From Chitinophagales bacterium (GTDB lineage Bacteria > Bacteroidota > Bacteroidia > Chitinophagales > Saprospiraceae), in NCBI GenBank assembly GCA_013299105.1, contig JAAFJY010000047.1, forward strand, positions 1 to 34,840: 34,840 nt of DNA, written 5' to 3'. Shown one piece after another: positions 7,229 to 16,061 of this stretch (the stretch's first letter is position 1; every line of letters begins with the position of its first letter). A program made the translations under genes and the position numbers. The notes below the pieces were generated by a model, which saw nothing but the letters and a program-made list of their open reading frames with translations, did not search any database and was not told where the DNA came from.

Positions 7229-8404
7229 ATGAAAAACAAAATCATGTGGGGCTTGGCAGCCCTGGTCCTGCTTTCAACTGTTGCCTGCAAAAAGAAAACG
7301 GCTCCGGCCAGCGAAGCAAAAGAAGAAACTACGGTGTCCTATACTTTGCCCAATCCAGCCGATTTTGAGCGTGACCTGGACGGCAAAAAGGTGCAATTGT
7401 TCATCCTCAAAAACGGCCCGATCCAAGCAGCGGTGACCAATTATGGTGCCCGCATGGTGAGCTTGTTGGTGCCCGACAAAACTGGCCAATCCATTGATGT
7501 GATCCAAGGTTACAACAGTTTGGATGCTTATCTGAAATCCAGTGAAGTGTACTTTGGTGCAGTAGTAGGTCGCTTTGGCAACCGCATTGCAAAGGGGGAA
7601 TTTTCTTTGTTGGGTAAAAACTACACTTTGGCTACCAACAATGCACCCAACCACTTGCACGGTGGCCCCAAGGGCTTTCACGCCCAAGTATGGGATGCCA
7701 AACAAGTGGATGAAAGTACGGTGGAGCTGAGTTACCTGGCCAAAGAAGGCGAAGAGGGCTATCCAGGAGCGGTAAAAGTAACGGTGACTTATCGCTTGTC
7801 GGGAGGAAAAGACGTAGAAATGCTGTACCGAACCGAAGCCCTTTCGCCCACCATCGCCAACGTGACCAACCACAACTTCTGGAACCTGGACGGCGAGCGC
7901 GACAGCAGCATCAACGACCACGAGTTGCAGATCATGGCCAGCTCATTTACAGCAGTTGATTCCACTTTGATCCCCTTACCGGGCAAGCCTGCCTCGGTGA
8001 ATGGCACTCCTTTTGATTTCCGTACCCCCAAAGCGGTGGGGCGCGACTTGACCCAAGACCATATCCAACTCAAATACGGCGGCGGCTACGACCACAACTT
8101 CGTGTTGATCGCCCCAGAGAAAAAAGATGGAGAACTGCCCTTGGTCGCCAGCGTGTATGGCCCCAGCTCCGGCGTAAAAATGGAGGTTTTGACCGATCAG
8201 ATTTGCTTGCAGTTTTATGGTGGCAATTTTCTAAACGGGAAAAATATAGGCAAAGGTGGGGTACCTTATGGTTATCGCTCCAGCCTTTGTTTGGAAACCC
8301 AGCATTTTCCTGACAGCCCTAATCGACCGGATTTTCCAACTACGGCTTTGGCCAAAGGGGAAGTATTTGAATCGAAGACCGTTTATCGTTTTTCGCTGAA
8401 GTGA
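7229..8404 (+). CDS. galM: Aldose 1-epimerase (mutarotase), lipoprotein
   Basis: A 391-residue enzyme interconverting the alpha and beta anomers of aldoses such as galactose. A lipoprotein signal (STVAC, Cys 20, followed by KKK) predicts envelope anchoring, as in many Bacteroidota GalM proteins. The galactose-mutarotase fold is recognisable from NHLHGGPKGF (His144), NVTNHNFWNL (His215) and CLETQHFPDSPN (Glu356). By comparison with characterised GalM enzymes these are the substrate-binding His, the catalytic acid His and the catalytic base Glu. Length is normal once the lipoprotein leader is subtracted. It is monocistronic: a strong terminator follows at 8506. A TATCTTTT element at 7187-7194 may be its -7 box. 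A periplasmic location suggests a role in taking up sugars released by extracellular hydrolases. Confidence 0.93.
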   Translation: MKNKIMWGLAALVLLSTVACKKKTAPASEAKEETTVSYTLPNPADFERDLDGKKVQLFILKNGPIQAAVTNYGARMVSLLVPDKTGQSIDVIQGYNSLDAYLKSSEVYFGAVVGRFGNRIAKGEFSLLGKNYTLATNNAPNHLHGGPKGFHAQVWDAKQVDESTVELSYLAKEGEEGYPGAVKVTVTYRLSGGKDVEMLYRTEALSPTIANVTNHNFWNLDGERDSSINDHELQIMASSFTAVDSTLIPLPGKPASVNGTPFDFRTPKAVGRDLTQDHIQLKYGGGYDHNFVLIAPEKKDGELPLVASVYGPSSGVKMEVLTDQICLQFYGGNFLNGKNIGKGGVPYGYRSSLCLETQHFPDSPNRPDFPTTALAKGEVFESKTVYRFSLK

Positions 8405-8410
8405 TATTAG

Positions 8411-8442
8411 TTGAAAAGTTGAAGGGTTGAAATGTTGAAAAG
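8411..8442. repeat. Octamer array, four TTGAARNG units
   Basis: Four contiguous 8-mers begin 6 nt after the galM stop. The order of variants is almost identical (31 of 32 positions) to that in the array at 32017-32048. Confidence 0.8.
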
Positions 8443-8505
8443 AATGACTTCGATCTAACTTTTGAGCGTTACTTCCTTGAACACTTTTCTGATTTTTGAA
8501 CGCTT

Positions 8506-8542
8506 AAAAAAGCTTGAGTGGAGAACCTGCTCAAGCTTTTTT
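8506..8542. terminator. Strong bidirectional terminator downstream of galM
   Basis: A perfect 13-bp stem (AAAAAAGCTTGAG with CTCAAGCTTTTTT), an 11-nt loop, and A and T runs on either side. Confidence 0.85.
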
Positions 8543-8661
8543 GTTACACACCTTTTTAGTAAAGCCACGCCAATATTGATTTTTGGAGTACACTTGTTGA
8601 TTGCTTTTTTTGGTACAAAAAGCTTGTGTCATTTTTGAGTTTGCGCATCCAATCGCAGTTT

Positions 8662-8698
8662 TTTGGAATGATGCCAAAAAACGCTAATTTTACCTTTG
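8662..8698 (+). promoter_or_regulatory. Promoter of the SH3-like lipoprotein gene
   Basis: TACCTTTG at 8691-8698 is an exact TAnnTTTG -7 box. TTTG at 8662-8665 is a possible -33 element, although the 25-nt spacer is long. The leader would be about 30 nt. Confidence 0.5.
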
Positions 8699-8734
8699 TA
8701 CCTCCGATTTTTCTCCAAAAAACCTCATTGCACC

Positions 8735-9940
8735 ATGAGAAAACCAATGATTTCGTTCTTCAGCGCGATGCTGATGATGGCCTTTTTTGCTTGCGATTCA
8801 GGGCGAAAAACTGCCGAAAACACTGATTCTTCACCCGCCGAAAACACCGAGGCGAGTGAAAATGTCTCATCTGAACCTGAAGTGTTCATTTATACCAGCA
8901 AAGTGGACAAATTGCGCATACGCAACGAACCTAGCCAAACTGCTGAGGTCAGTACTTCGATGGGTGAGGGTGAATTTGCGACGGGTACTGGCCAGGTATC
9001 TGACAATAAAGAAACTGTTGAATTGCGTGGCGTCCAGTGGATTGAACCTTACCACAAAATCACTACTCTCAAGGATCAAAAAACGGGCTGGGCTTTTGGT
9101 GGAGCTTTGTCCTTGGTATTTGCAGGTGCCAAAGCCGAGCAACCTGACCTTGACAAGCTTGGTAAGTTGAGTGCCCATATTCGTAGCCTGGACGTAAAAA
9201 AGCTAGACAGCGGCAAAAAAGCTTGGGATTTCGTTAAGGCCAACTTTGCTGGTTCCAAAGGTGCTACTGCCGATGGGGCTTTGGTCTTGTTGGAGCAATT
9301 GCTGTTCCGGATGGAAACCGAAGGGGACTACTATATGCAAACCGAAAAGATTGCTTGGAAAGAGGAGGACTATATGGCGATTTTTCAAAACAAGTTCTCA
9401 ATGGATAAATTTCCGTACACCAAGTTGCTGGCCGCGAGCGGTTTTACGCTCGGAAGCGCGGAGGGAATGGTTTTTCCAATCGTGGATTGGCGAGCGTTGA
9501 AGGGATTCTTTCAAGGAAAGGTTACGGCTCCTATGCAGCAATTTGTGGACCAAAGTTTACTTGAAAGTGAAGAACCCGCATTTTCAGATGCGCACCTGGC
9601 CATTAGTGAGGAAGCGCTGATTGATCGGGCCATTTTTTGGGAAAAATTCAACCTGGCCAATCCGCATTTCCCTAAACCTATTGCGCAAGAATCGGCCCGT
9701 TGGCTGCCTTTGGCCATCATCAATGGCGACGCGGGACTGGGTAATCGCGACTACGACACCAAGGAAATCAGTCCCGATGTGAAAAAGACCTGGGAATATG
9801 TGATGAAAAAATACCCCAGCGCTCAACTTGCCAAGACAGTGAAGGAGATTTACGAACTCTGTAAGGCTGAAGGCTGGAAGTACAGCGATAAAGTGGAGCA
9901 TTGGGGGAATGATTATGCGGAGGAGCATCGGGGGATGTGA
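8735..9940 (+). CDS. Lipoprotein with SH3-like domain, function unknown
   Basis: A 401-residue predicted lipoprotein. The ATG at 8735 starts a signal peptide ending in FFAC (Cys 20), and an in-frame TTG at 8696 lies inside the -7 box and is rejected. After a Glu/Ser-rich linker (to about residue 47), residues 48-115 look like a bacterial SH3-type domain (segments LRIRNEPS, then GWAFGGALSLVF). The remaining 280 residues resemble no family I can name and have no obvious catalytic motif; they are rich in Trp, Phe and charged residues. It is transcribed alone. SH3-like domains in exported proteins often bind cell-wall or other surface polymers, so an envelope role is likely. Not recognised beyond that. 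Confidence 0.8.
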   Translation: MRKPMISFFSAMLMMAFFACDSGRKTAENTDSSPAENTEASENVSSEPEVFIYTSKVDKLRIRNEPSQTAEVSTSMGEGEFATGTGQVSDNKETVELRGVQWIEPYHKITTLKDQKTGWAFGGALSLVFAGAKAEQPDLDKLGKLSAHIRSLDVKKLDSGKKAWDFVKANFAGSKGATADGALVLLEQLLFRMETEGDYYMQTEKIAWKEEDYMAIFQNKFSMDKFPYTKLLAASGFTLGSAEGMVFPIVDWRALKGFFQGKVTAPMQQFVDQSLLESEEPAFSDAHLAISEEALIDRAIFWEKFNLANPHFPKPIAQESARWLPLAIINGDAGLGNRDYDTKEISPDVKKTWEYVMKKYPSAQLAKTVKEIYELCKAEGWKYSDKVEHWGNDYAEEHRGM

Positions 9941-9978
9941 TGATTTAGCAACCCTCGCTTACGAGAATTTCCAGTTTA

Positions 9979-10010
9979 GTGAAAGGTTGGAAAGCTGAAA
10001 TGCTGAAAAA
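9979..10010. repeat. Degenerate octamer array
   Basis: Four 8-mers related to TTGAAANG (GTGAAAGG, TTGGAAAG, CTGAAATG, CTGAAAAA) lie about 40 nt after the stop of the lipoprotein gene. The hairpin-like sequence CTCG-CTTA-CGAG precedes them. Confidence 0.6.
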
Positions 10011-10281
10011 CCGCTGCTTATGATTTTTTTTGTTGGTCTTTCGGGGGCTAGTCTGGTTACTCAGGTTCAAAGAACGCTTTCATCGTCAAACTGACATCTA
10101 ACAAATTCAGATTATGAGCCTTAGTACTGCGTTTTTTTAGTTCTTGTAATTATTTCCCCTAACGATTGCCCGAGGTGAACAGGCAAAAGGATCAACGCGC
10201 TAAACGCTTCAATTCAAAAACTCATGCTCGATGGTTTAGTGACGGGTCAAAAATAAACCTTTCCAGTTTTAAGACACATGC

Positions 10282-10458
10282 ATGTCAACGTCATGGTCAA
10301 CGTCATGCTGGAAATGCGCAAGAATGGCTGTGTCGGGTATAAGTGTGAGTTCGAGTGTGAGTTCGAGTGTGAGGGGCTTCGAGCCGAATCTATCGACGCA
10401 GCTAATTGGAAATGGGGGGTTATTCACACCCACACCCAAACAAGCACACCCACACCCA
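10282..10458. repeat. Short tandem repeats of three different units
   Basis: GTCAACGTCATG occurs twice (10282-10305), GAGTTCGAGTGT about two and a half times (10344-10373), and CACACCCACACCC twice (from about 10428 and 10446). The first two have 12-bp periods. The core GTCAACGTCA also occurs inside the modular repeats at 471-640 and 6963-7172. Confidence 0.65.
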
Positions 10459-10702
10459 ATTTTATCCGTGTACTAAAAACCGCCTCGCGCAGCGAGGGCA
10501 TAATCTATAAAGTATGCAGTTGCGATTTGGAAAGATTTATTCGTGGTTTGTCACTTAGTATTTGAGCTAAAATAAGATGGACATCTTTGTTTTTGAGGTT
10601 TAGCAAAAAAGAACACAAATCCTTTCATCCAGTTGCTTTTCTTTTTTCACTACACTCGTCCACTACTGATTTTGTGCAAATCATAAGCATTCAAACAATT
10701 CC

Positions 10703-10796
10703 ACCGCTACGCGGTTCTGAGACGACTATGCCCCGCCTTTTTCTACCATAATGGCACCGCTACGCGGTTTTTTGAGTAAAAAAAGCCCGTAGGGCT
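10703..10796. repeat. Cluster of three mini-hairpins
   Basis: ACCGC-TAC-GCGGT occurs at 10703-10715 and 10756-10768, and AGCCC-GTA-GGGCT at 10784-10796. The outer sequence CTACCATAATGGCA (10744-10757) is roughly the reverse complement of TGGCATTGTGGTTAG (10797-10811), so the last two hairpins are nested in a larger imperfect palindrome. It looks like a REP/BIME-like intergenic element. Confidence 0.65.
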
Positions 10797-11028
10797 GGCA
10801 TTGTGGTTAGCAAAGGCAAGCAAAATGTCTTCAAAATGGCGTAGCCATGACATTAGCACATTAGATTGAAATGCACAAAACCTATGGTGGTTGAGTATAG
10901 ACCCAAACCTGTCCACCTTATTTTTTTAGGCTCCCTTAGCGAACTTAAAAAACAGACTACTTAGTTTAGCCCCGATGTTTTTGGACCACAAAAAATTACC
11001 GGGTCTCGTACAAACCAAGGTCAGATCG

Positions 11029-11077
11029 ACATTCGGGTATTTTCAAAGGAATTGAAAGTACCCGAATGTTAATTTTT
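11029..11077. terminator. Terminator-like hairpin with no gene upstream
   Basis: A 16-bp stem with one wobble pair (11029-11044 with 11054-11069) and a 9-nt loop, followed by TAATTTTT. It lies about 140 nt before the T9SS cargo gene and more than 1 kb after the last plus-strand gene. Confidence 0.6.
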
Positions 11078-11209
11078 AGCTTTTTCCGGCAGAATTTATT
11101 CCAATTTTTAGAGTAATTCATTTCCGTTAGATTAATTTGCTTCTTGGTGAGAACTTAGCTTGGCAGTAACGTGATAGGTTTTTACGGTTCTTATATAAAC
11201 AAACAGAAA

Positions 11210-13261
11210 ATGACCAACCGAATTTCTATATTGTTGGTAATATTGACCTGCTTTTCACTACATGCTAAAGCCCAGCAAGGTTTGTGTAAAGGTGCTTTGG
11301 GCGATAATGTTTTCAAAAAAGGCGACTTTGGGGTAGGAGAAGCCAATACCCTTGCCACTGATCCAGGGATTGCACCAGGTTACCGCTACAGCAATTCCAC
11401 CCCACCCAATGACGGCCTCTACATCATTACCAATAACACCACAAATTGGGGGTCTTTTGCGGCCGGAGGTTGGGTCAAAACCAAAGACCGCAGCACTGAC
11501 CCCAATGGTTATTTCATGGTGGTGAATGCTAGTTTGCAGCCCGGTTTATTTTTTCGCGACTCGGTGGTGGTTTGTGGAAACACCACTTATCAGTTTTCAG
11601 CGGATGTGATCAACTTGATGCTTCCCAATCACCCAGTGGTCTCCATCAAGCCCAATATTTCTTTTTTGGTGGATGGAAAAGAAGTATATACCAGCGGCGA
11701 TGTGCCCCAGGATGGTCAGTGGCGGACCTATGGTTTTTCCTTTACCTCGCCACCCAACGCAACTAAAATTGTACTCTCTCTGCGCAACAACGCCCCCGGT
11801 GGGCAGGGCAATGATTTGGGCTTGGACAATATCTCTTTTCAGCCTTGTGGGCCAAAAATCACCTTGAGCAGCCTTAATAAAATCTGCGCCAGTGATTTTG
11901 TTGACCTAAAACCCATTATTGATGTTGAAAACCCCAAAAGCCTATCATATCAATGGCAAAAAAGTGAAGACCAGGGACTAACCTGGAATAACATCCAAGG
12001 GGCCACAGAAATTAACCATCGGGCTGAAAAACCCCGAGAAGGCCAGCTTTATCGCATCATGGCTGCCGCCAGTGCTTTGCAATTGAGCAACCCGGTATGT
12101 ACCTACTTTTCTCCAACGACCTTTGTGGAGCAAAAACGCTCGCCCAAGTTAGAGCAAAGAACCATCTGCCCTGGAGGGAGTATTTCGATCAATGGCCAGG
12201 TGCTCCGCGATTCGGGTCAATACAAAATTATCTTCAAAACGCCCCAAGGCTGCGACAGCTTGGTCACTTTTCAGGTCAACATGGAGAACTGGAGCCGCTA
12301 CCGCATCCAGGGTGACAGCATCATTTGCCCGGAGAACAATTCCGTGCTCATTGCTGGAGATTTTGCGCAATACCGTTGGTCAACTGGGGCTACAACTTCG
12401 AGCATCAGCGTAGATAGCCCCGGACGGTATAGCGTTTCTGTTACTTCAAAAAATGCTTGTCCAGCCAGCCACAGTTTATTGATCCAAGCAAAAGAGTTGC
12501 AAGGCGCGATGGAAAAAGAGGATCCCTCCTGCGCCCGCGGAAAAAATGGTCAAATCATCATTACGCAAGTGAGCGGGGTCAACCGCCCTTTGACTTACAC
12601 GCTCAACGGCAAAGATTTTCAAAGCAGTAATGCTTTCAAGGATTTGTCAGCAGGTACTTATCGGGCAACTGTACAGGCCAGCCCGGCCTGCAAACTGACC
12701 AGAACCTTGACTTTGGAAGATCCTCGACCATTTAAATTAGAAACCTTGGGCGATTTTCAAATCAAGCAATTTGACAGCCTGCAATTGCTTCCGAAAGGCA
12801 ATGATCCCATCAGAAAGTATCGATGGACTCCAAATCTGGGTTTGAGTTGTACCACCTGTGCCGAGCCTTTTGCCAAACCATTGAAAAATACCCGTTATAA
12901 AGTAGTAGTCAGTAGTGATAAAGGATGCATTGATAGTGTACAAAGTTTCATCACTGTGATTCCTCGCCTCAATACTTTTGCACCCAACGTTTTTTCACCC
13001 AATGGAGATGGTGTCAATGACCTTTTCACCTTGTATTGCGACAAAGGAATTGCCAAGATCCGTCTTTTGGTGCTCAACGATCGTTGGGGCAATGAAGTAT
13101 TCAAAGTGAGCAATGTATTGCCCAATTCCAAGGAAACCAATTGGGATGGCACCAACCAAGGAAAATGGTTAAGCCAGGGTATTTTTCTCTGGCGAGCTGA
13201 ACTGGAATATTACGATGGAGAACAAAAACTCCTTAGTGGTGAGGTGATGTTGATGCGATGA
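11210..13261 (+). CDS. T9SS type-B sorted surface protein (CHU_C/gliding-motility C-terminal domain)
   Basis: A 683-residue exported protein. The ATG at 11210 leads straight into a signal peptide (hydrophobic, then AKAQQG); the in-frame GTG at 11171 adds a non-signal leader. Residues about 20-215 form a jelly-roll-like domain (segments PNGYFMVVNAS, TYQFSADVINL and GLDNISFQPCG) of the carbohydrate-binding type often seen in such proteins. Ig/SprB-like repeats follow (ATTSSISVDSPGRYSVSVTS, then GTYRATV). The last 90 residues carry the conserved start FAPNVFSPNGDGVNDLF of the type-B sorting domain, ending WRAELEYYDG...GEVMLMR. It should be secreted by the type IX system and attached to or released from the cell surface. 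No catalytic motif is seen; adhesion or glycan binding is inferred. Confidence 0.9.
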   Translation: MTNRISILLVILTCFSLHAKAQQGLCKGALGDNVFKKGDFGVGEANTLATDPGIAPGYRYSNSTPPNDGLYIITNNTTNWGSFAAGGWVKTKDRSTDPNGYFMVVNASLQPGLFFRDSVVVCGNTTYQFSADVINLMLPNHPVVSIKPNISFLVDGKEVYTSGDVPQDGQWRTYGFSFTSPPNATKIVLSLRNNAPGGQGNDLGLDNISFQPCGPKITLSSLNKICASDFVDLKPIIDVENPKSLSYQWQKSEDQGLTWNNIQGATEINHRAEKPREGQLYRIMAAASALQLSNPVCTYFSPTTFVEQKRSPKLEQRTICPGGSISINGQVLRDSGQYKIIFKTPQGCDSLVTFQVNMENWSRYRIQGDSIICPENNSVLIAGDFAQYRWSTGATTSSISVDSPGRYSVSVTSKNACPASHSLLIQAKELQGAMEKEDPSCARGKNGQIIITQVSGVNRPLTYTLNGKDFQSSNAFKDLSAGTYRATVQASPACKLTRTLTLEDPRPFKLETLGDFQIKQFDSLQLLPKGNDPIRKYRWTPNLGLSCTTCAEPFAKPLKNTRYKVVVSSDKGCIDSVQSFITVIPRLNTFAPNVFSPNGDGVNDLFTLYCDKGIAKIRLLVLNDRWGNEVFKVSNVLPNSKETNWDGTNQGKWLSQGIFLWRAELEYYDGEQKLLSGEVMLMR

Positions 13262-13275
13262 GGAGCGTCAACAAA

Positions 13276-14271
13276 TTAGTTGTCAGAAAAACGAAGCTTA
13301 TATTGTTCAATAGTTGCCAAAGCCTCCTCCTCTGTTTTTTCTTCTTTTAGCAGCAATTCGAGCAGAATTTTCTGAACTTGATCTGCATCAAGCCCTACCA
13401 TTAATGCCATTTTTTCAAAAGAAAACTCTTGAAGCGACCAGAGGTTGTGTACAAAATTGCGTTTTTCTAGTTCGATGCCTTCTTCACGACCTTCTTCACG
13501 ACCTTTCTTTAACCCCTGTTCGATACCTTTTTCGACACCTTTTTCGATACCTTGTTCACGGCCTTTCTCAATGCCTTGTTCTAGTCCTTTCTGGATACCT
13601 TTCTCGATACCTTCTAAGTAAAGACCATCTTTTTCGATGTCGTAGTGGATATTCATGGTTTCCATTTGATTTATGACGATGAGTTCCATGTTGCGTAAAC
13701 GTGATAAAGTTAACAATTGTTTTTGAAACTTTCTGAGTAAAGTTCCTCTTTTCTCCAGTTGTTTCAAACGGGTTAAAATCTTTTGAGCCACCTCTTCTCG
13801 TGAATCATTGCCATAATCGCAAAGGATCGCAATGATGACTTCTTCCGGGATATCTGAGTCGATGAACATGTCTTTTGACACCTCTTCCAAGATGATTACT
13901 TTGAACCTGTGCTGCAGGTCCTTGTGTCGCAAACGATTCCTTTTGATTAAGGTTGGTTTGTCCCGACCGATGTAGATAATCACTTGTTTCAGGCGAAGCC
14001 CCGTATTGTTGTGAAAGAACGAATAATGGACCAGATTGCGTTTTCGCAAGTCTTCATTGCTGGTGTGAAACTCAATCTGCAAACCGTAATCCAACTTCTT
14101 GTTCTTGTGTTTCACGATGCGAATATGATCCATTTCTCGCTCAAACGTGATCTGCATTTTTGCATCATACGGGATCAGCATGGTAGGGTCAATTCCCAAA
14201 AGCTTTTTGAGCAAAGGAGACTCAATGGGTTTGATGTTCTCCTTTAAAATTTTGTCAAATTTACCGGACAT
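13276..14271 (-). CDS. Rpn/PD-(D/E)XK nuclease-like protein with repetitive GxxKG tail
   Basis: A 331-residue protein resembling the recombination-promoting nuclease (Rpn)/putative transposase group within the PD-(D/E)XK superfamily. The core appears as EMDHIRIV (Asp48) followed by YGLQIEFHT (Glu67), where many relatives have lhlEfQ, so the catalytic set may be slightly altered. Residues 221-266 are a run of about a dozen 4-residue units (GIEK/GIEQ/GREE) encoded by a 12-bp-periodic DNA stretch at about 13480-13620. Such tails are typical of the family and prone to copy-number change. The C-terminus is helical and acidic. Rpn-like proteins stimulate RecA-independent recombination in E. coli; the role here is unknown. 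It is convergent with the T9SS gene, with only 14 nt between stops. Confidence 0.75.
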   Translation of the reverse strand: MSGKFDKILKENIKPIESPLLKKLLGIDPTMLIPYDAKMQITFEREMDHIRIVKHKNKKLDYGLQIEFHTSNEDLRKRNLVHYSFFHNNTGLRLKQVIIYIGRDKPTLIKRNRLRHKDLQHRFKVIILEEVSKDMFIDSDIPEEVIIAILCDYGNDSREEVAQKILTRLKQLEKRGTLLRKFQKQLLTLSRLRNMELIVINQMETMNIHYDIEKDGLYLEGIEKGIQKGLEQGIEKGREQGIEKGVEKGIEQGLKKGREEGREEGIELEKRNFVHNLWSLQEFSFEKMALMVGLDADQVQKILLELLLKEEKTEEEALATIEQYKLRFSDN

Positions 14272-14495
14272 GAGTCAATGGTGTTTTTATTCCAGCCAAA
14301 GATTAGCACAAGATTTGACCCCTGAAAGGACAAATAACCACTTTTATCCCCTTAGGATTTCCTGTAAAACTACCATGTACTTTATTGTAAAATTTTGTAA
14401 ATCAGTTTATTGATTGAATTTAAAATCTACCTAAAGTCCAAAACCGTGTATGTATCTGCATTCACTTTTAACTCATTTTTAAAAAAATCGATGCC

Positions 14496-16061
14496 TCAAT
14501 ACCGAATCAACACTTTCTTGACGCCCTCATGCACATGGCTAATAATCACCACTGTGCCCGGAGGAAGACGATCTTCTGGCAACCAATAATACGTGCCTGC
14601 TTGCAAATGATCATTCCTCTTCAAGACTCGCCTACGCAAGCGATTCAAATAGTACGCAGTGGCAAATGACATAGGGTATTCCTCAAAAGCCGTAAAAAGT
14701 GGTGCTTCCCCACAGATATCATGGATTTTATAAGCCAAATCACGATTTTTATAGGTATCACCCGTATGAGCCCGTTCAGGAATGATGGTAAAATCAAAAA
14801 CCAGACGAGCTAGCGCAAAGGCTGTGAGTAAAAACATCAGTTTAGGCTCGGTTTTCCGATGATAAGCCCAAGCCAAGCCTCCAAATGCCAGCGCAGACCC
14901 AGCACCAATCCAAGGCAATGCCCGGATGAAATGCAACTGTTGCACAAATGGCAAGACCACGGATGCAATAATCAACAAGGCTAAAATGATCCAAATGATT
15001 GCCTCAAACACTTTTTTGCTCCAAATCGCTGCTCGATCCCGCTGCCAATATGTCCATGCAAAAACAATGACCGCCAAAGGATACAACATATAAATGTAGC
15101 GAATGCGCGTACCCGGTGAAATCCAATAGGGCAACACATTGAACAAAAAAGCCAACACACAAAAACGAATGAAGGGATCTTGCCGCAATAAGAAGTACCG
15201 CGCATCTTTTCGCAGCAAAAACAAGCTCAACAAACTGACCGGGGCAATGTCGCCCAAAAACTCCAGCGGAAACTCCAGGAAATTTTGTAAAAATGTCAGG
15301 AGTGAAAAAGCTTGTGGGGTACGGTTGCTCGATTCTGTGAGCATCCGCATCAGCGCCGCTTCAAGTTCATGGTAACGGCTGTATTGGTAATAGTAAATAC
15401 CTAAAATGCCAAATAAAATGGCGATTCCTGCAAAATGCGCAGGGTGGAAGAGCAATCTAAACTGCCTGCGATCCAAAAAGTACACCAGCAAAGTAGTAGC
15501 CGTAAACACAAAAGGCGGCAGCCCCTTGGTCAAAACTCCCAGCGCACAGCTCAGGTACGTCAGCAAAAAAAGCGGCCAGTAAGCCTTTTTTTCGCCAAAG
15601 TGATAAACGGCAAAAATACCCGTCAGCACGATCAGCGAAAAAAAGAGGTCGATTTCGCCCAAAAAAGAAAAGAAAAACAAAATCCCAGCTGCGCTGAACC
15701 ACAAAAAAGTAGCCATCCAAGCGATTTCACGTGAGCTAAGGTGTTTTTTGACCATCCAAAAAACCAGGTATCCAATGCCCAGATTAGACAAGATGGTAGG
15801 CAAACGCAAGTTGAACTCTGTAAATCCACCAGGCAATTGGGCAAACAAGATCAATACCCAATTGAACAGCGGAGGCTTGTTGTAGTAATATTCACCAAAT
15901 AAAGTAGGAACCCACAGATTGTTATTTTCAAGCAACTCCATTGCCACAATCGCCCGCCGGGGCTCTTCCATAAAATAAGGATGCATCCCCAGGTTAAGCA
16001 GAAAACCCAGAACAAAAAGCCCCAAAAGCAACCAATAAAGACGCTCGTTTTGCCAATTCAT
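14496..16061 (-). CDS. GT39/ArnT-like membrane glycosyltransferase
   Basis: A 521-residue integral membrane protein with about 11-12 hydrophobic segments. The first periplasmic loop carries the acidic signature HPYFMEEPRR (27-36), which corresponds to the D/E-x-EPR catalytic loop of the PMT/ArnT (PMT_2, GT39/GT83) family. A second acidic motif, GEIDLFFSL, follows near residue 135. Such enzymes transfer a sugar from a polyprenyl-phosphate donor to a lipid or protein on the outer face of the inner membrane; donor and acceptor cannot be read here. Its ATG overlaps the stop of bshB1 by 4 nt (ATGA), so the two are translationally coupled. No functional link to bacillithiol is known, so the pairing may be incidental. 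Confidence 0.85.
   Translation of the reverse strand: MNWQNERLYWLLLGLFVLGFLLNLGMHPYFMEEPRRAIVAMELLENNNLWVPTLFGEYYYNKPPLFNWVLILFAQLPGGFTEFNLRLPTILSNLGIGYLVFWMVKKHLSSREIAWMATFLWFSAAGILFFFSFLGEIDLFFSLIVLTGIFAVYHFGEKKAYWPLFLLTYLSCALGVLTKGLPPFVFTATTLLVYFLDRRQFRLLFHPAHFAGIAILFGILGIYYYQYSRYHELEAALMRMLTESSNRTPQAFSLLTFLQNFLEFPLEFLGDIAPVSLLSLFLLRKDARYFLLRQDPFIRFCVLAFLFNVLPYWISPGTRIRYIYMLYPLAVIVFAWTYWQRDRAAIWSKKVFEAIIWIILALLIIASVVLPFVQQLHFIRALPWIGAGSALAFGGLAWAYHRKTEPKLMFLLTAFALARLVFDFTIIPERAHTGDTYKNRDLAYKIHDICGEAPLFTAFEEYPMSFATAYYLNRLRRRVLKRNDHLQAGTYYWLPEDRLPPGTVVIISHVHEGVKKVLIRY

Larger units (their letters stand above)
10011..11028. other. Gene-free region with repeats and hairpins
   Basis: No convincing gene on either strand. 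An ORF at 10278-10565 is built from tandem repeats and is rejected. The region contains tandem 12-mers (10282-10305 and 10344-10373), repeated CACACCCACACCC (from about 10428 and 10446), the mini-hairpins at 10483-10497, 10703-10715, 10756-10768 and 10784-10796, and a partial copy of the modular repeat near 10230 (TTTAGTGAC, then AAAATAAACC). It looks like a sink for repeats and perhaps a decayed locus. Confidence 0.6.

Noticed and set aside
7229-9940. Possible operon of galM with the following lipoprotein
   Set aside because: A strong bidirectional terminator at 8506-8542 and a separate exact -7 box at 8691 separate them.
10278-10565. 95-codon plus-strand ORF rich in His, Cys and Glu
   Set aside because: Its sequence is translated tandem repeats (12-bp units); a second frame is also open over the same repeats, and there is no family resemblance.
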